Below are positions 32,557-53,600 of a stretch of DNA of 64,000 bases, in pieces. How positions within the stretch are numbered: position 1 is the first letter of the stretch; every line of letters starts with the position of its first letter. Under the pieces are notes generated by a model that had not been told where the DNA came from, did not search any database, and saw only the letters and a list, made by a program, of their open reading frames with translations. This DNA is from Antennarius striatus (lineage: Eukaryota > Chordata > Actinopteri > Lophiiformes > Antennariidae), in the NCBI RefSeq assembly GCF_040054535.1, contig NC_090797.1, positions 12,037,501-12,101,500 of the forward strand. Reading direction: 5' to 3'. The position numbers and the translations under genes were made by a program.

Positions 32557-33061
32557 CAAGCAAACCTTGGTTTTCGAACGCTTTACACATCGAGAAAAAA
32601 AAACAGAATTCAAACGCAAAACAAACGCCACCAAGCGCAAGAAAAGGCGAAAAAAGTCAAAAGAAAAAGTGACAGTAATGTGCTTTTTATTTTAGTTTAC
32701 TGTATTCAATAATTTTTCACTTAATTTGCGTTCCCCTGCCTAAGGTACGAGTTACGGTACTGTAAACTCGTACCTTAGGCTAACCTGATTACGTCAAAGG
32801 TTTCTTTTTTCTCTTTCTTTCTTTTTCGTGTTTGCTTCTTTCGTTTACATTTCTTTGATAAGTTTCAATACTATACAATTTGATATATAAATGACATTAT
32901 GAAATAACATTATGTTGAAAAAAGGTAGTTTTCTAGCGTCTTGGAACACATTAAGACCACTTACGTTATTTGTAATGGGGAAAATGTATTTGGAATTTAA
33001 ACAAATAGCTATTCGAACAGCCTTCCGGAACGAATTGTGGTCGGAAACCGAGGTTTGCCTG
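32557..33061. mobile_element. Tigger-like MITE, complete, TA target duplication
   Basis: Terminal inverted repeats are CAAGCAAACCTTGGTTTTCG on the left and, read inward from the right, CAGGCAAACCTCGGTTTCCG. Both are flanked by TA (32555-32556 and 33062-33063). A pogo/Tigger-type end and TA duplication indicate the Tc1/mariner superfamily. At about 505 bp it has no transposase frame. A perfect 16-bp palindrome sits in the middle (32738-32753 / 32765-32780). A second, broken copy lies at 60036-60740 and shares the internal sequence. Confidence 0.8.
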
Positions 33062-33063
33062 TA

Positions 33064-34507
33064 CATACACTGGACAAGAACGATGTGTTGAGAAATCAGT
33101 GTAAACTTGATGAGTTCTATGGACAATCAGTCGGGTCTGATTCTTCTGTGTTGTGTCAAAGCTTTGGATCAGAAACAGCCGAGCAGATCTGGTGCACCAT
33201 CAGTAGCAGCAGACAATACTGCAGGCAAGACATCAAGCACAACTCATAGTGAGGGCACTGGTGTGTTTACAACCACAGCTGATCATTAATTGGTTGCTGC
33301 TGCCAGTGATGGTTCTCTACCCATTTGGGTGTGTTCAGCTTCAGTGCAGCTTTTAATCAGATTCAATCATCCTCACGTCTGGGTTTGAATATCCTCTGAT
33401 CTCTTCCACAACTGGTGTGTTTTTAATCACTCATGGACATGGCAGTGCAGCAGGTTTTTATTTGTGTTTTTAAACTGGAATCAATATTTTTGACCTAGAA
33501 GAGTTTTACAACTCCACGAGCGCTGCCGCTCTCACCCTCAGTCTTACATCCTCCTGTCTCTTTAACGGGACATTTACTGGTCCGTTTCCCACAGGACTCC
33601 TGTGTTTGTTATCACGGCAGCACCTCTATCGCTCTGCCGCTCCTGCTTTGCTGACCTGACCTTCGATTGTCCATTTGTGTGTGTGTCTCTGTGAGAGGAG
33701 GGTGTTGACATAGAATATACGGCCCTCCAGGCAGCTGTAAAAGATGTCTTACAGCACCACGCCATTCCAGATGCAACGATAGCTTTTCCTTATACCATAG
33801 CGAGAAGGAGTTCTGATGTTAGGATGAAGGAGTGAATTGATCTGCTAGGAATCTGAGGGAAAAGAAAACCAAAGGAGGGATAGACTTTTTCTCTCATGTA
33901 CAGCAGAAAAGATTAATGTCCAGCTGGTCATAAGGACAAAAAAAAAAGTAGAAGATGAGACAACAGGGGATCAAACAAGCCAACGGCGTGAAGCCCTTTT
34001 CTCACTGACTCGTATTCCCCTGTCAGACTATGACAATCCAATTAGTGCTCCATTTCAGACAACTCAAGGCTGTTCCCTGGGTGTCAGGCCTAAGAAGAAA
34101 TAGATGAGCAAGTGTGGAGCCTTTACATTGTAAAAGGTCGATTAAAGCCCCTTTCTTGTGAATGTACAGCTATAGAAAAAGAAGGGGCAAATGAAGACTG
34201 GGGGAAAACCCATTCTTTAAGGTCCAGTGTGTGAAATTAAGTTGGATCCATCTACATGTAATATATAGATGCCTCATTGTGCCAGTTGGTTGTTGTTATT
34301 TTCCTTTGGTTTTCATCTGGATTAATTGTCATGTAGGACCATTCAGCCTTTGAACAGGTAGGTTCTACTGTACATTTTAGAATTATATTGTGTTGTTGTC
34401 TCATCAACCAAATACAACATTCATGGCTTTGTTACCTGAGATTGAACATTTTCTATTACTGGTCAGTTTACGGTCAGTGATTTTCTAAATTCTGCCAATC
34501 GTACCAT
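33064..34507. other. Non-coding stretch
   Basis: No gene recognised. It contains a short TG/TGTC tract near 33675-33690 and an A-run near 33940. The block at about 33540-33780 is unique and moderately GC-rich but has no frame in splice context. Confidence 0.5.
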
Positions 34508-34788
34508 CTTCTTCTCGTTTGGGCTTTTCCCTTCAGGGGTCGCCACAGCGAATCAGTTGCCTCCATCTAACCTTGTCTTCTGCATCCTCTTCTCTCACAC
34601 CAACTACCTTCATGTCTTCCCTCATTACATCCATAAACCTCCTCTTTGGTCTTCCTCTAGGCCTCCTGCCTGGCAGTTCAAAACTCAGCATCCTTCTACC
34701 AATATATTCACTATCTCTCCTCTGGACATGTCCAAACCATCTCAGTCTGGCCTCTCTGACTTTATCTCCAGATCGTTCCATGATGTAA
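34508..34788 (-). mobile_element. RTE-type LINE, 3' end with RT C-terminus
   Basis: The minus strand from 34781 to 34533 is open for 82 residues. It reads as the C-terminal tail of the reverse transcriptase of fish RTE-type LINEs: EARLRWFGHVQRRDSEYIGR, then GRRPRGRPKRRFMDVMREDM, then VRWRQLIRCGDP. It is truncated at its 5' side and retains the short 3' UTR ('gaagggaaaagcccaaacgagaagaaga'). The catalytic domain and endonuclease are absent, so it cannot move by itself. A fragment matching the 5' region of the same kind of element lies at 58930-59250. Confidence 0.8.
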
Positions 34789-34974
34789 AGTAAACCATTA
34801 CAAAACTATTGACACCCAAGGGGGATACAGATACTATATTTGTTCAATCACTTGTATCTTTTTTTATGTTATCCCAAACAAATGTTGACAAGAACCTCAC
34901 CAGGGTCATAATCAAGACAAAGGCAAAGTCCGTTTTCCCAATTGTCATTGATATTTTTTGGTGTAAACTATGCA
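34789..34974. other. Short non-coding stretch
   Basis: AT-rich sequence between the LINE end and the SINE fragment. Nothing recognised. Confidence 0.5.
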
Positions 34975-35115
34975 ATATTGGGGGTGGCACGAAGGCATTG
35001 TCGGTAGCGTTATCACCGCACAACGAGGCGGCTTACTCCCCCCTCCAAAAACATGCACTGTAGGTGGAATTGCCCATAGGTGTGAGTGTGTGCGTGCGTG
35101 TTTTACTATATGTTG
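34975..35115 (+). mobile_element. V-SINE-like SINE, internally deleted
   Basis: Head GGGGTGGCACGAAGGCATTG and 'gcgttatcaccgcacaacgaggcggc' are followed directly by the later body words CCAAAAACATGCACTGTAGG and CCATAGGTGTGAGTGTGTGC. The middle of the element is missing. Confidence 0.65.

Positions 35116-41162
<6,047 letters not shown>

Positions 41163-41242
<80 letters not shown>
41163..41242. repeat. (GT)n microsatellite, about 80 bp
   Basis: Pure GT repeat. A CA-rich tract (41401-41440) follows 160 bp further on. Confidence 0.97.
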
Positions 41243-41244
<2 letters not shown>

Positions 41245-44200
41245 CATTATCGTAGTTTTCAAAATCCAGTCCTAAAAAACAGAGATGAAGTCATCCTCAG
41301 TGTGATGGCGATTACATCATTGTGTTTCATGGCACCATACAGATTTAAATCTTACTTTTAGGACATTAACACTAAAGTCTCTCTGTGCTTCCCTGTAGCA
41401 CATACACACACACACCCCACCCACACACACACACACACACTGCATAGCTTTTCATTTTCCTACTCCATGACTCAGACTCACACACACCTTCCCCTCCACC
41501 AGGTGTTAAAATCTACAGAATTAAAATCCTCTTAACGTTCCAGATGAATCTCAAGGTTACCATCAGCAGATGTTGCAGATGAAAAGGCAGAGCAACACCC
41601 CTAAATACAGATAATGAAGCGAGGGAGCGGGTAGAAGATAATGTCTTACCATGTGGCCTTGGATTCGCTGAATGAAGTTTTTGTCTTCTGTCAACAGTCG
41701 TCTAATAATGAGCTGCAGGAAGCTGGAGCAGCAGAGAATCGCCACATGCTGCATTTATCCAAAGCAACTCAGTGTGTCATGTTCACATTTGTTCCCTATG
41801 GGATGGATGGAAATGTTGTGTATTTGCCCTGTTACGTAGAAACATCTGACCTGTGTAACGCCAGGTTATCTCAAAATTATCTCAAAACCTCTTATTGTTC
41901 AAATGTGTCATGTTTTTCTTCTATAATTCTTTATTTTATTTAAGTTTTGTGTCTGAAACTGAAATAAAGCTCTAAAAACCATCTTTCAAATGCACCGCAT
42001 TCAACAAAAAAATTAAAAAGTCCTCAGACTAGTTCTTAAAAAAAAACCACACGTGTTGCTCCCAGATTTTTATGATCATAAAAATTCTAGAAATATGTTT
42101 AATACCTTGTTGTCCAACCATTACACCCACACATCACACACTGATGGTAAAAATATACTTCTGGTGTGGCAGGCCTCCCCGGCTCTTAAAAGTGTGAAAA
42201 GTTCAACCCCTCCACAAAGCACACGCTTGTGAAAAGCCACAATATGAGCAGCTGCATTACGGTGACTGACAGGTGATAATGTCATCATTACTCACATTTC
42301 ATTGGAAAATCAGTGCACATTAGTTGTGGAAGCTTTAGAATGTTTCCTAAAGCTTTGACGCACTTCGGGGGGAGAGAGAGCACATATTGAACGAGTCACC
42401 TCTGAAACACAAGGGGGCCGCTTCAAGAAGTAAAAAACATAAGCAGTACCTGCCAGTGTCTGAAAGGCATTAGCATTAATGACAAAGCTTTTAAGACTCT
42501 GCTTTTGGAACAGAACCTGTTTGAATCTTAATTTGGCTGTGCAACGACGCCTCAAGAGTGGATTTGGACAGGAAAGTTGCGAGGGAGGCTGCCACTTTGG
42601 ACCAGTCCGATCCCTTGGCCTTAGGTTGGACCGGCTGTTAAGAGGAGGTGGCTGCTGTCCATCTTTTCCATTGTGGGAAAAAAAAAAAAACCCAAAGCGA
42701 GATGAGGGAACGGAAAGAGGACAAATTGCCCTCATACCTCTGCCTCTTTATTCCCTACACGCATCGAAATAACAGGACTGCCTTATAAATAACGTTCTGT
42801 GGCGGCGGATGAGTGCTTTGCGACCACCATTACTAACACCCCGTCACATGTGGTGCTCAGTCAAACACACACTGTGGCTGTAGATGAATATCGCTGTAGG
42901 AACCTGCGGTTGGGGCAGAATACCTTAATGGGTGACTTTAACTGGTGACGAATCAGCAAATATTCAGAATAACGTGGACGTGTGGGTCGACAAAGGACCG
43001 TGTCAGCAGCTTTCAACACATGCAGTGAGAGACGGGTGGAGAAAAGTAGATTCTGTCCGTTCAATACTCCGTCAGTGTCTATGAAGAAGCTGAACGTGGT
43101 ATTTTATGACATCGGCTGTGAGCAGACATGGAAAGACTAAGATCAAGACCATCATGACAATCTATGATGAGACAATGGAGTGTGTGTTCAACATTCTGCG
43201 CGATTGTCTCACAACTTTGTGAATTTTAACTCCGTGTTTCCCACCAGGTTACCTAAAGGATGACGGTCATCAAAGAAATTACACCAACAAACGTTGAGAC
43301 CGACGGCCAAGAGTTTGATGGATGACTCTGATCACTACGTTAGTTGCCCTTAGCTACCATGTGCATCACATCACTGTCATAGATCATTAAGCTGTTCCAT
43401 TAATCTATTGATTGTTTCTTTTACAAGAAATGAGTGGAAGACAACACACTTCTTCTAATCCTGCAACCATGTTTTTAAAAATCTTGTCTGGTACAACCAG
43501 CAGCAACATAACAGTTTGTTATAATAATAAAAGCACAATAGATGGAATTTTCCTCCATTTACTGTGAGCAAAAAATTATTTTCTTTAGTTAAGGACTTTT
43601 CTCACATTTAATACAACAGCCAAACATTTCCACGGGGTTCGTTTTCAAGTAAATTACTTTAACTCACTAAAATGATCTGTTGCTAGAGTCAGTTCCAAAG
43701 AATAGTCGGGAGCCTCAGAACAGCCTTGTCCTTTATTATAAGGAAAACACAAACGCTGACTTCCTCAGATGGCTTCAATTCAACATCCTTAAAATCTGAC
43801 CAGAAAGTCATTAGAAAGTGGTGCAGAAAAGAGTTAAAATACATTTTAATATTAAATAAAGAGAAACAACCTCAAGAATAGAACTGGGGTCCAAAAACTA
43901 AAGTTAAAAGAAAAAAATCACGTGTGTGCGAGCAGACCTATAAGGCCTTTCATTTGTATAAAATGAGGCTCTATATTTTTTCATCTGAATCCTATTGATT
44001 TTCCAAAGGAAGTCTACATGCAAAAAATATGGCTTAAAGACTTACTGTGGATGGTACGAAGGGACTTCTGACAACCAACCATCTAACAACCCTTAAACGA
44101 CAATGCTTCTCTATCTATGCAATTTCAGCACTGTTTCAGCAATGCTACAAATTTTTTAAAGTTAATTTTAATTCACCACGGAGCCCAATAATCCTGAGAA

Positions 44201-46639
44201 TTTTCTTTTTTATGACTGAAAACAAACAAATTGAAGTTTCTTGTATGAAGTAAAGGCAGTGAGTTTAATTAAAGACATCTCCTTGAGCAGGTGGAGAACA
44301 CGTCAAATTCACTTCTGAAATGAGCATCAGGATCACAAAAGGGCACAGACAGCAACTAAAATGTCACACATCTGACATCTGCGACAGCCTGTATCCTCAT
44401 TAATTAGCTGAACCCCCACCAGTACACTCTCTCTTTAGATAAGAGCATCTGCTAAATGCTATTAATGAAAAATTTAAAAGTACATGAAAGCTGGACAAGA
44501 AGGCGGCTGGTAGCCTGAGTGACAGCCACTCTGACTTTAATAAAATATGCATCAAAGGAGTGCCGATACCATGCTGTTCTTCCACTACGTTCAATAAAAT
44601 GTTCAAGAATATAAAGCATAGGTACAAAGAGCTGGTGGGTCAGAGGTCGACATCTTTACAATCTGATGGGATTCAACGGCATGACCTGCAAACCTCACAA
44701 AGCAACCTGAGCTCCTGCCTGCTCATACAGATCAATACTAATGAATGGAGAGCATCCAGGTGGGATGAACGGACGAAAAGGAGTGAACATGAGTAAGAAT
44801 AGAGGTGTGGGGGTGGGGGGTGAAGGTAAAGGGAGTGGATCATTAGAGACTAATCCGTACACCACAGATCCACATGATGATGACTCATGAAGAAGAGGAA
44901 TGTCTTGGCAAACGCCGGGTCAGATATTCTACACCTCTGGGCAACCATGGCATTGGTAAATTGTATAAACACTGCAATTACATGGTCGCTGCTAGGGCAG
45001 TTTTTCAGGGTAATTAGCAATCCTCCATATTAAAAAAAAATTAGGGGGGTTTCTAAAAGATGATCCACATGCACAAGATTATTTTTTACAAGTGGCGTTA
45101 GCTCCAAAAAAAACTGCGATCAGAAATATTTTCCAAACATTTTTGTGTTGCGTTTCAGGTTAGTGTGTCTGTGCTGGCAGGCAGACGGGAAACTAGCTCA
45201 ATATGTCATCACACCGGAGAGACATCCACCCGCATGCATGATGGAGGCTGTAGCCCTGCAGATCAGCCTTGATCAGGATAGTGAAGATGTAGCCTTGTTC
45301 CTTTATTTAGTCTAGTTTGTTGTTTTATAGGTTTATTTAATATCTTTTTTATAATTCCTCTGTTTTTCTTCCCATCTGATCTGTGCCTGTTGGTATTGCC
45401 TCCCCTCATTATCCTCTCCTCCCTGTACATTCTCTACTGTCTGTTCTTGATTTTCTTTGAAACTCATGATCAACCTGTGATTCAAATCCACTCCATAATA
45501 ATGCCCTCATCTTTGACTTCTGTTTCAACTTTCAGCAAAGTATCATGAAACTTGAGAAAGTCATTTTCCAGTAATCTTGTTCACAACCAGGAGAAGGACA
45601 TGCATTATTTTACACACTTCAACTTTATTGTATGTATTTATAACTATGTCACTGTAGGAATGGCTACATTGCTTCTTATTACAACTTTATTTATCTATGA
45701 TATGAAAAAATTCAAATATAGAGCAGTAAATATTATGCGTATAAAAAAAATGCATGACTCCAGGACTTTGCATCTACTATCATATCTCCGTTGGCTTACT
45801 GTTACTGATACATCATCGCGTGTTTTGCAGTACGGTGGAAAGAAAAAATGCCTGAAAAAAAAAAATTTGCTCTATGCGGTGACAGACTACCGTAATGGAA
45901 AGCATCTCACTCAACCATCCCGCCTCAGTGGCCCCAAAAAAAGACAGAACTAAGAGGCGAGTGAGTGATTTCCAAAAACCACTAAAGGCAGAACCGCGGA
46001 GGCCTGCAGAGCCAAGAGGAGCAAAATGACATCAGCTACCAGCAGAAAAAAGAGCATTCCGTGTTACATTAGTAATTTTATTTTACGCGCTCTGCATGGC
46101 ACGAGCAGCAGGAGGTGCTCCACTTGTCACCTGATCATCAATCGCTTTCCTTTCGGGCGCACGACAATCAAGTCGTCACTGAAATATCTAATACGAGGTT
46201 GCAGTCACCGTGTCTAACCAGCGCCTGCTGCGCCACTGGATTGATCTGTGCATTCAATAACTTAAACCATCCGTGCAAGTGTGTTTGGTCATGCTCTGAA
46301 AAAGATGGGAACAATGCAGAGAAGAGAGGAAGGAACCCTTCTTGTTACTTTACTTCTGACATTGCTTTACAAGGTCCAGAAACAAAAAGCACGTAAAATA
46401 AAACAGAAATGTGTATTTGAACAGACAACAACACACATGTTTGATAATCAAAAAAGTAATCCAGGCACGGCCTCACCTGCCATCATGAAAGATAGGAAGA
46501 AATAAATTAAATGGTTATATTTATCCAGTGATGTGTATTACAAAGTGATTTTCCATTTTACGTCACTAATTTTTGGTTGTTTTTAGTCAAAATTGCTGAA
46601 TTTTCACATTTACCGTTGAAATATTGAGAAGAAACCTGC
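41243..46639. other. Non-coding stretch
   Basis: No gene recognised. It contains a CA-rich tract (41401-41440), an A-run (42678-42690) and a TGGGGGTGGGGGG tract at about 44807-44821. Confidence 0.5.
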
Positions 46640-46990
46640 GGTGAGGCACCAGCCAGCCGAGCCTCACCATGAATTGCGCAGTCGCTCGACTAGCTGTGCT
46701 GATAGCTAAACAGTGAGATAGTAATGCTATCTCTCTATATGTCGCTATTAAAATGTTAAAACATGTTTGCTATATGAACAAAACTTCCATAGTTTAGCTG
46801 ATATATATAACAACTGTATGTTTGTAATGTCTTTCTTGAGTTGAGCGGTTCTGAAACCACTGGGAAGAGGCACTAAGTGAGGCACGCAGTTCTCCTGCCT
46901 CATGGTAGGGGGCGCTGGTGATCCCAGGGATTCTTCTTGGGACTCCTAACAGCTGACTACAGTCTGTAGTCAGCAAATCAAGTACAGCCA
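46640..46990. repeat. Probable dispersed repeat with palindrome and CTCF-like core
   Basis: Words such as 'cggtgaggcaccagccagccgagcctcaccat' and GGTAGGGGGCGCTGGTGATC resemble a common fish interspersed sequence. It contains a 21-nt palindrome with 10-bp arms (CTGACTACAG / CTGTAGTCAG, 46953-46973). No reading frame and no clear termini, so the family is unassigned. Confidence 0.4.
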
Positions 46991-50000
<3,010 letters not shown>

Positions 50001-50157
50001 AAAATATTTTGAATATAGATAGGTATATGTATACACACACACACACACACATATATATTATATATTAAAAGAATTTTGAGACATTTCCTTCTGGTATGCT
50101 TTAAAGCATGTTACACATAAATGAATATTACACTGTTCATATCCATTTTCTGGTTAC

Positions 50158-50189
50158 ACCACCCCTACCCCCACCCCCCCACCCCCACC
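50158..50189 (-). other. C-rich tract, G-quadruplex candidate on minus strand
   Basis: Runs of four or more C separated by single A or T bases. The minus strand therefore has at least four G-runs with short loops. Confidence 0.6.
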
Positions 50190-50335
50190 TTTCAACACCA
50201 TTTGCATGTCCTTTCTTTCCCAAATCAGTTGACCAATGTAAAAGTCTGTGCACAAGTCTGTCTTGAACCATTTCCCTCTTTCCTTTCACCAGTAAGCTAC
50301 CAGAAGTTTGTGGGAAAGTTTCTGGAGAAAAATCA

Positions 50336-50440
50336 AGTAGAACGCAATGTTTATCAATCAATCAATCGATCAATCAACTTTTATTGCAAAGCGTTTAATC
50401 GCATCAACAGACATTTCAAACCGCTTTTAGAGAAAGAGAA
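50336..50440. repeat. ATCA repeat and adjoining fish repeat tail
   Basis: A (TCAA)-type run at about 50354-50376 is followed by TTTTATTGCAAAGCG and 'ccgcttttagagaaagagaaacc'. This resembles the tail of a common fish repeat ('...atcaactttatttatatagcgcttttacag...'). Weak and diverged. Confidence 0.35.
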
Positions 50441-50559
50441 ACCAAACGGAATGCGGTTCTCTGTTGGTGGAGAGAGAAAGAGAGATGGAGATTAAGGAGG
50501 AAAGATGGAGGTCAAGTCCGAGGAGGCGGAGCCAGAGTATCTCACATTCCGCCAGTAAG

Positions 50560-50609
50560 TGGAACCTTGCGGATGGCGCCATCCCTCTGGCACCGTCCGC
50601 AAGGTTCCA
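50560..50609. repeat. Long near-perfect hairpin, 22-bp arms, 6-nt loop
   Basis: The 5' arm (50560-50581) begins TGGAACCTTGCGGA and the 3' arm (50588-50609) ends TCCGCAAGGTTCCA. The first 14 bp pair perfectly. The next 8 have one G:U wobble and one C:A mismatch. The loop is TCCCTC. It lies in a locally CpG-rich block, and a splice-donor-like GTAAGT (50555-50560) abuts its base. Function unknown: it could be an RNA stem, a cruciform or a mini-transposon. Confidence 0.85.
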
Positions 50610-53600
50610 GTCGACTACTAATATTGATGGAATTCATGTTTATATAGTTAACCTTTTCATACAGGAAACGTGGTCATACTGGACCTATAACTTCGATTAT
50701 AACAATGAAAACTCCTTGTGCCAATGCAGGAAGTGTACAGCTACACCGAACTCATTCCATCTTCAAACGATCAGGACTTTACCAGGAACGCACCTGATTT
50801 GGCCAATCTAGCTTCACTCTGCAACAGGTAAACATCACACCTGTAGTTGGGTTTGGACTACACACACATCTTACTGCAGTCAGAAATTGCCCGTAAATCA
50901 ATGTGAACAGTCACACCTGTGGGCGGGACTTGAGAGGAAAAACAGTTCAAGATGAACAACAAAAGATGAATGACAGTTTCCTTGGAAGGTATCCCAGGAT
51001 GTACGCCCCAATCCTGCAGCGCTAAATAATCTTTTAAAAAGAATTGTCATCCAAGATGATGATTTGGATCACCACCAGAAGGACCATTCCTGGTAAGATC
51101 CAGGGGCGGGGGCAGAGGGCAGGGGCTGAAATCTTCTGAACTCTACTTTTTTGTTAAATCATGTTAGTATGATGGAATTTAACATGACGTTAATGATAAA
51201 TAAAGTAAGAATTCTGACACAATTTAACTAAATGTGTCCTTTCCAAAAGCTTTGAAGTCAGTGGCCAACAATTGATAAAAATCTGACTAAATAAGGAAAT
51301 GTGAGTTAGTTCGGCCCTGGCCTTACCGTCAGTTCATCACGATCACTTTCAGTAATCCTGTAACAGACTGACAGACCAGTGTCAGCAAAAACAACATCCA
51401 AAGCCGAGGTCCGAAAATATATCGCTTGCTGCGTTACACAACGTCTTCAGTTCTTCCTGGAGCTTAATAGAAAAGAGTAATTTTATATTTGGTGGTGCAC
51501 CTCCACCATAAACAGACAACCAAAAACCCTGATGTAGCTGACCACAAACAAGCCCCATCTCTGACACTGGATACGCATTACGCAGCCCGGTCATCGAGTG
51601 CATCCCTAAAAATAAGGCCAATTTCTCCATTTCATGCACTAGCAAACATTCTATAGACTCTATAAAGTGTGTGCCAGCATACAAAAGTGAGACTTCACGA
51701 TCTGAGATCAGTGTGTGTTGCCTTCCTGTAGCCTCAAACTGTTAAATTCCTAATGAAGATTGAGAGGTCTACATCCTCTGGCATCTAAAGCCAACCGCAC
51801 GCTTTGAAATGTACATCGAAACATTAACATGTGGCGTTGCTAACCTAAAGTGAACTCACACGAACCCCTTGAAACCTCATGATTCGCGTGAGCCACATCG
51901 AGTCTACCCGCGGCTAACCCCAAGCGCAAACCCACCACTGCTTTGATGGTACGATTGATGCCATGCTGATTGTTGTACACGGAGAAAACGCGGTTGCCTT
52001 CTCTGTGTCAGCAACATTCCCTGGCTGTGGCTGCAGTCAAATCTTCCCAAACTCACATGCACACATACACCACCGTCGGTTACGCAAGTAGGATCCCAGA
52101 GACACACAGACACACATAGTGAGTTGCCGAAACAGACGTGCATCTAAACAAGAATTTCACACACAAAGTTGCACGTACAAACAATCCTGAGCTCTGAGGA
52201 CTCCTCGGGGCCACACTGAGGATTTCATACTCTCACAAATATGGTACATTGTGAAACAGACAAATGTACTGTGAGCAGATTAGTGTTTCCCAAAGTCTTC
52301 AGGCTTCGCCACCTTCACAAACAGAGAAATTTAGAAAGCCCATGAAGGCAACTGGGTTAATGAAATGTGCTCATAGACGTAGGAGAAGATCCAGATGAAG
52401 ACATCATTCTAACCACGACTGAGACTCCCAGCTGAACCGAGGACAGCCTATGAAGTAAAGAAGTTTGCCAGGAGAGCAGCGAGTCTTTAACCACAACGGT
52501 ACGGCGTTACGGTTAAAGAAGTGAAGCAACAGAAAGAACCCTGTAAAATGTAAATCATCCTCCCTATTGCCATAAAACAGGCGTACAGGTCTAGGTGTGA
52601 ATTACAGATTGGGCCGATAGCAACAAACCCTGAGGGAGTCACAGCGAACATGATGAATCCTGCTGCATGTTTGAAATAAATACAACAAGGAAGGTGTAGG
52701 GGGGGAGGTTTTGGTTGTTTTGTATGTCGTCCTCTTTACCATTCATTCTACAGATCATTCCCTTAATATCGGTGGAGGTTTGTCAAGCTAACGCTTCAGG
52801 CTCCTGGCAGAAGTCTTCATCTCGGCGCCGTTAGCATTCAGTATGCCTTCTTCAGCACTTCCCTCTCGTCTACAAGATCATTAAACTGCCATGTCATTCA
52901 TCATTTCTGAGTTGCTCCCATGAAAGTGCTGAGAAAAATAGTGCACTATGCACACCCAAGTCTCCTACGCTGTGTTTAAACCCCCCTCCCCATTTCAATG
53001 TCAAGAGCTGCTAAGGAGAGAAGGGAGATGAATGAGTCTGATGTAAATTAGAACCAAGCGTAGACATTTCCTTAGCCTGCTACTCTTAAACCCACTGGTT
53101 ATCAGTCTTGTAGCGACCGATATAAAAATGCAGATTTGTATTTTCTTGGTGTACAGCGATGCCTCGTGTTAGCAAATCAGCTGAGTCAGGACTTAACCAG
53201 GTCCATTTAGGTCCAGTGATAAAGGTACAGGTCAGGCCTTCTACTGCAAGCTTCCTTTTCTACCAGGGCAGAGGTTACTGGCTCTTTGGGCTTCTGGGTA
53301 AAGACATTCACCAGAAAAGTTACTTCAGTCAGTACTAATTTATTCCATTCATCACAGTCAATCAGAGCTCAGCTGGTTTGGGTCCAAACCAGTTTACAAG
53401 AAAATGATGGAAGCATTTGGAGACTTTGGGTGACACAACAGCACTTAAATCTCACTAAATCCGAAAGTTACTGGTGTGGCTGCCAGCAACTCTGGATGTG
53501 ACTCCAACTTTTCCTGACTTTAATTGAATTAAATCAAGAGCATTACCCTCTCCTCAGTGCTGACCAACAGTCAAGGAACACTTTTACCCTCAGCAGCTTT

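Noticed and set aside
34519-34788. Plus-strand frames over the LINE fragment
   Set aside because: They are shadows of the minus-strand reverse-transcriptase tail.
42310-42772. Overlapping open frames of 97-141 codons on both strands
   Set aside because: Low-complexity and basic composition around an A-run, no splice signals in frame and no recognisable family.
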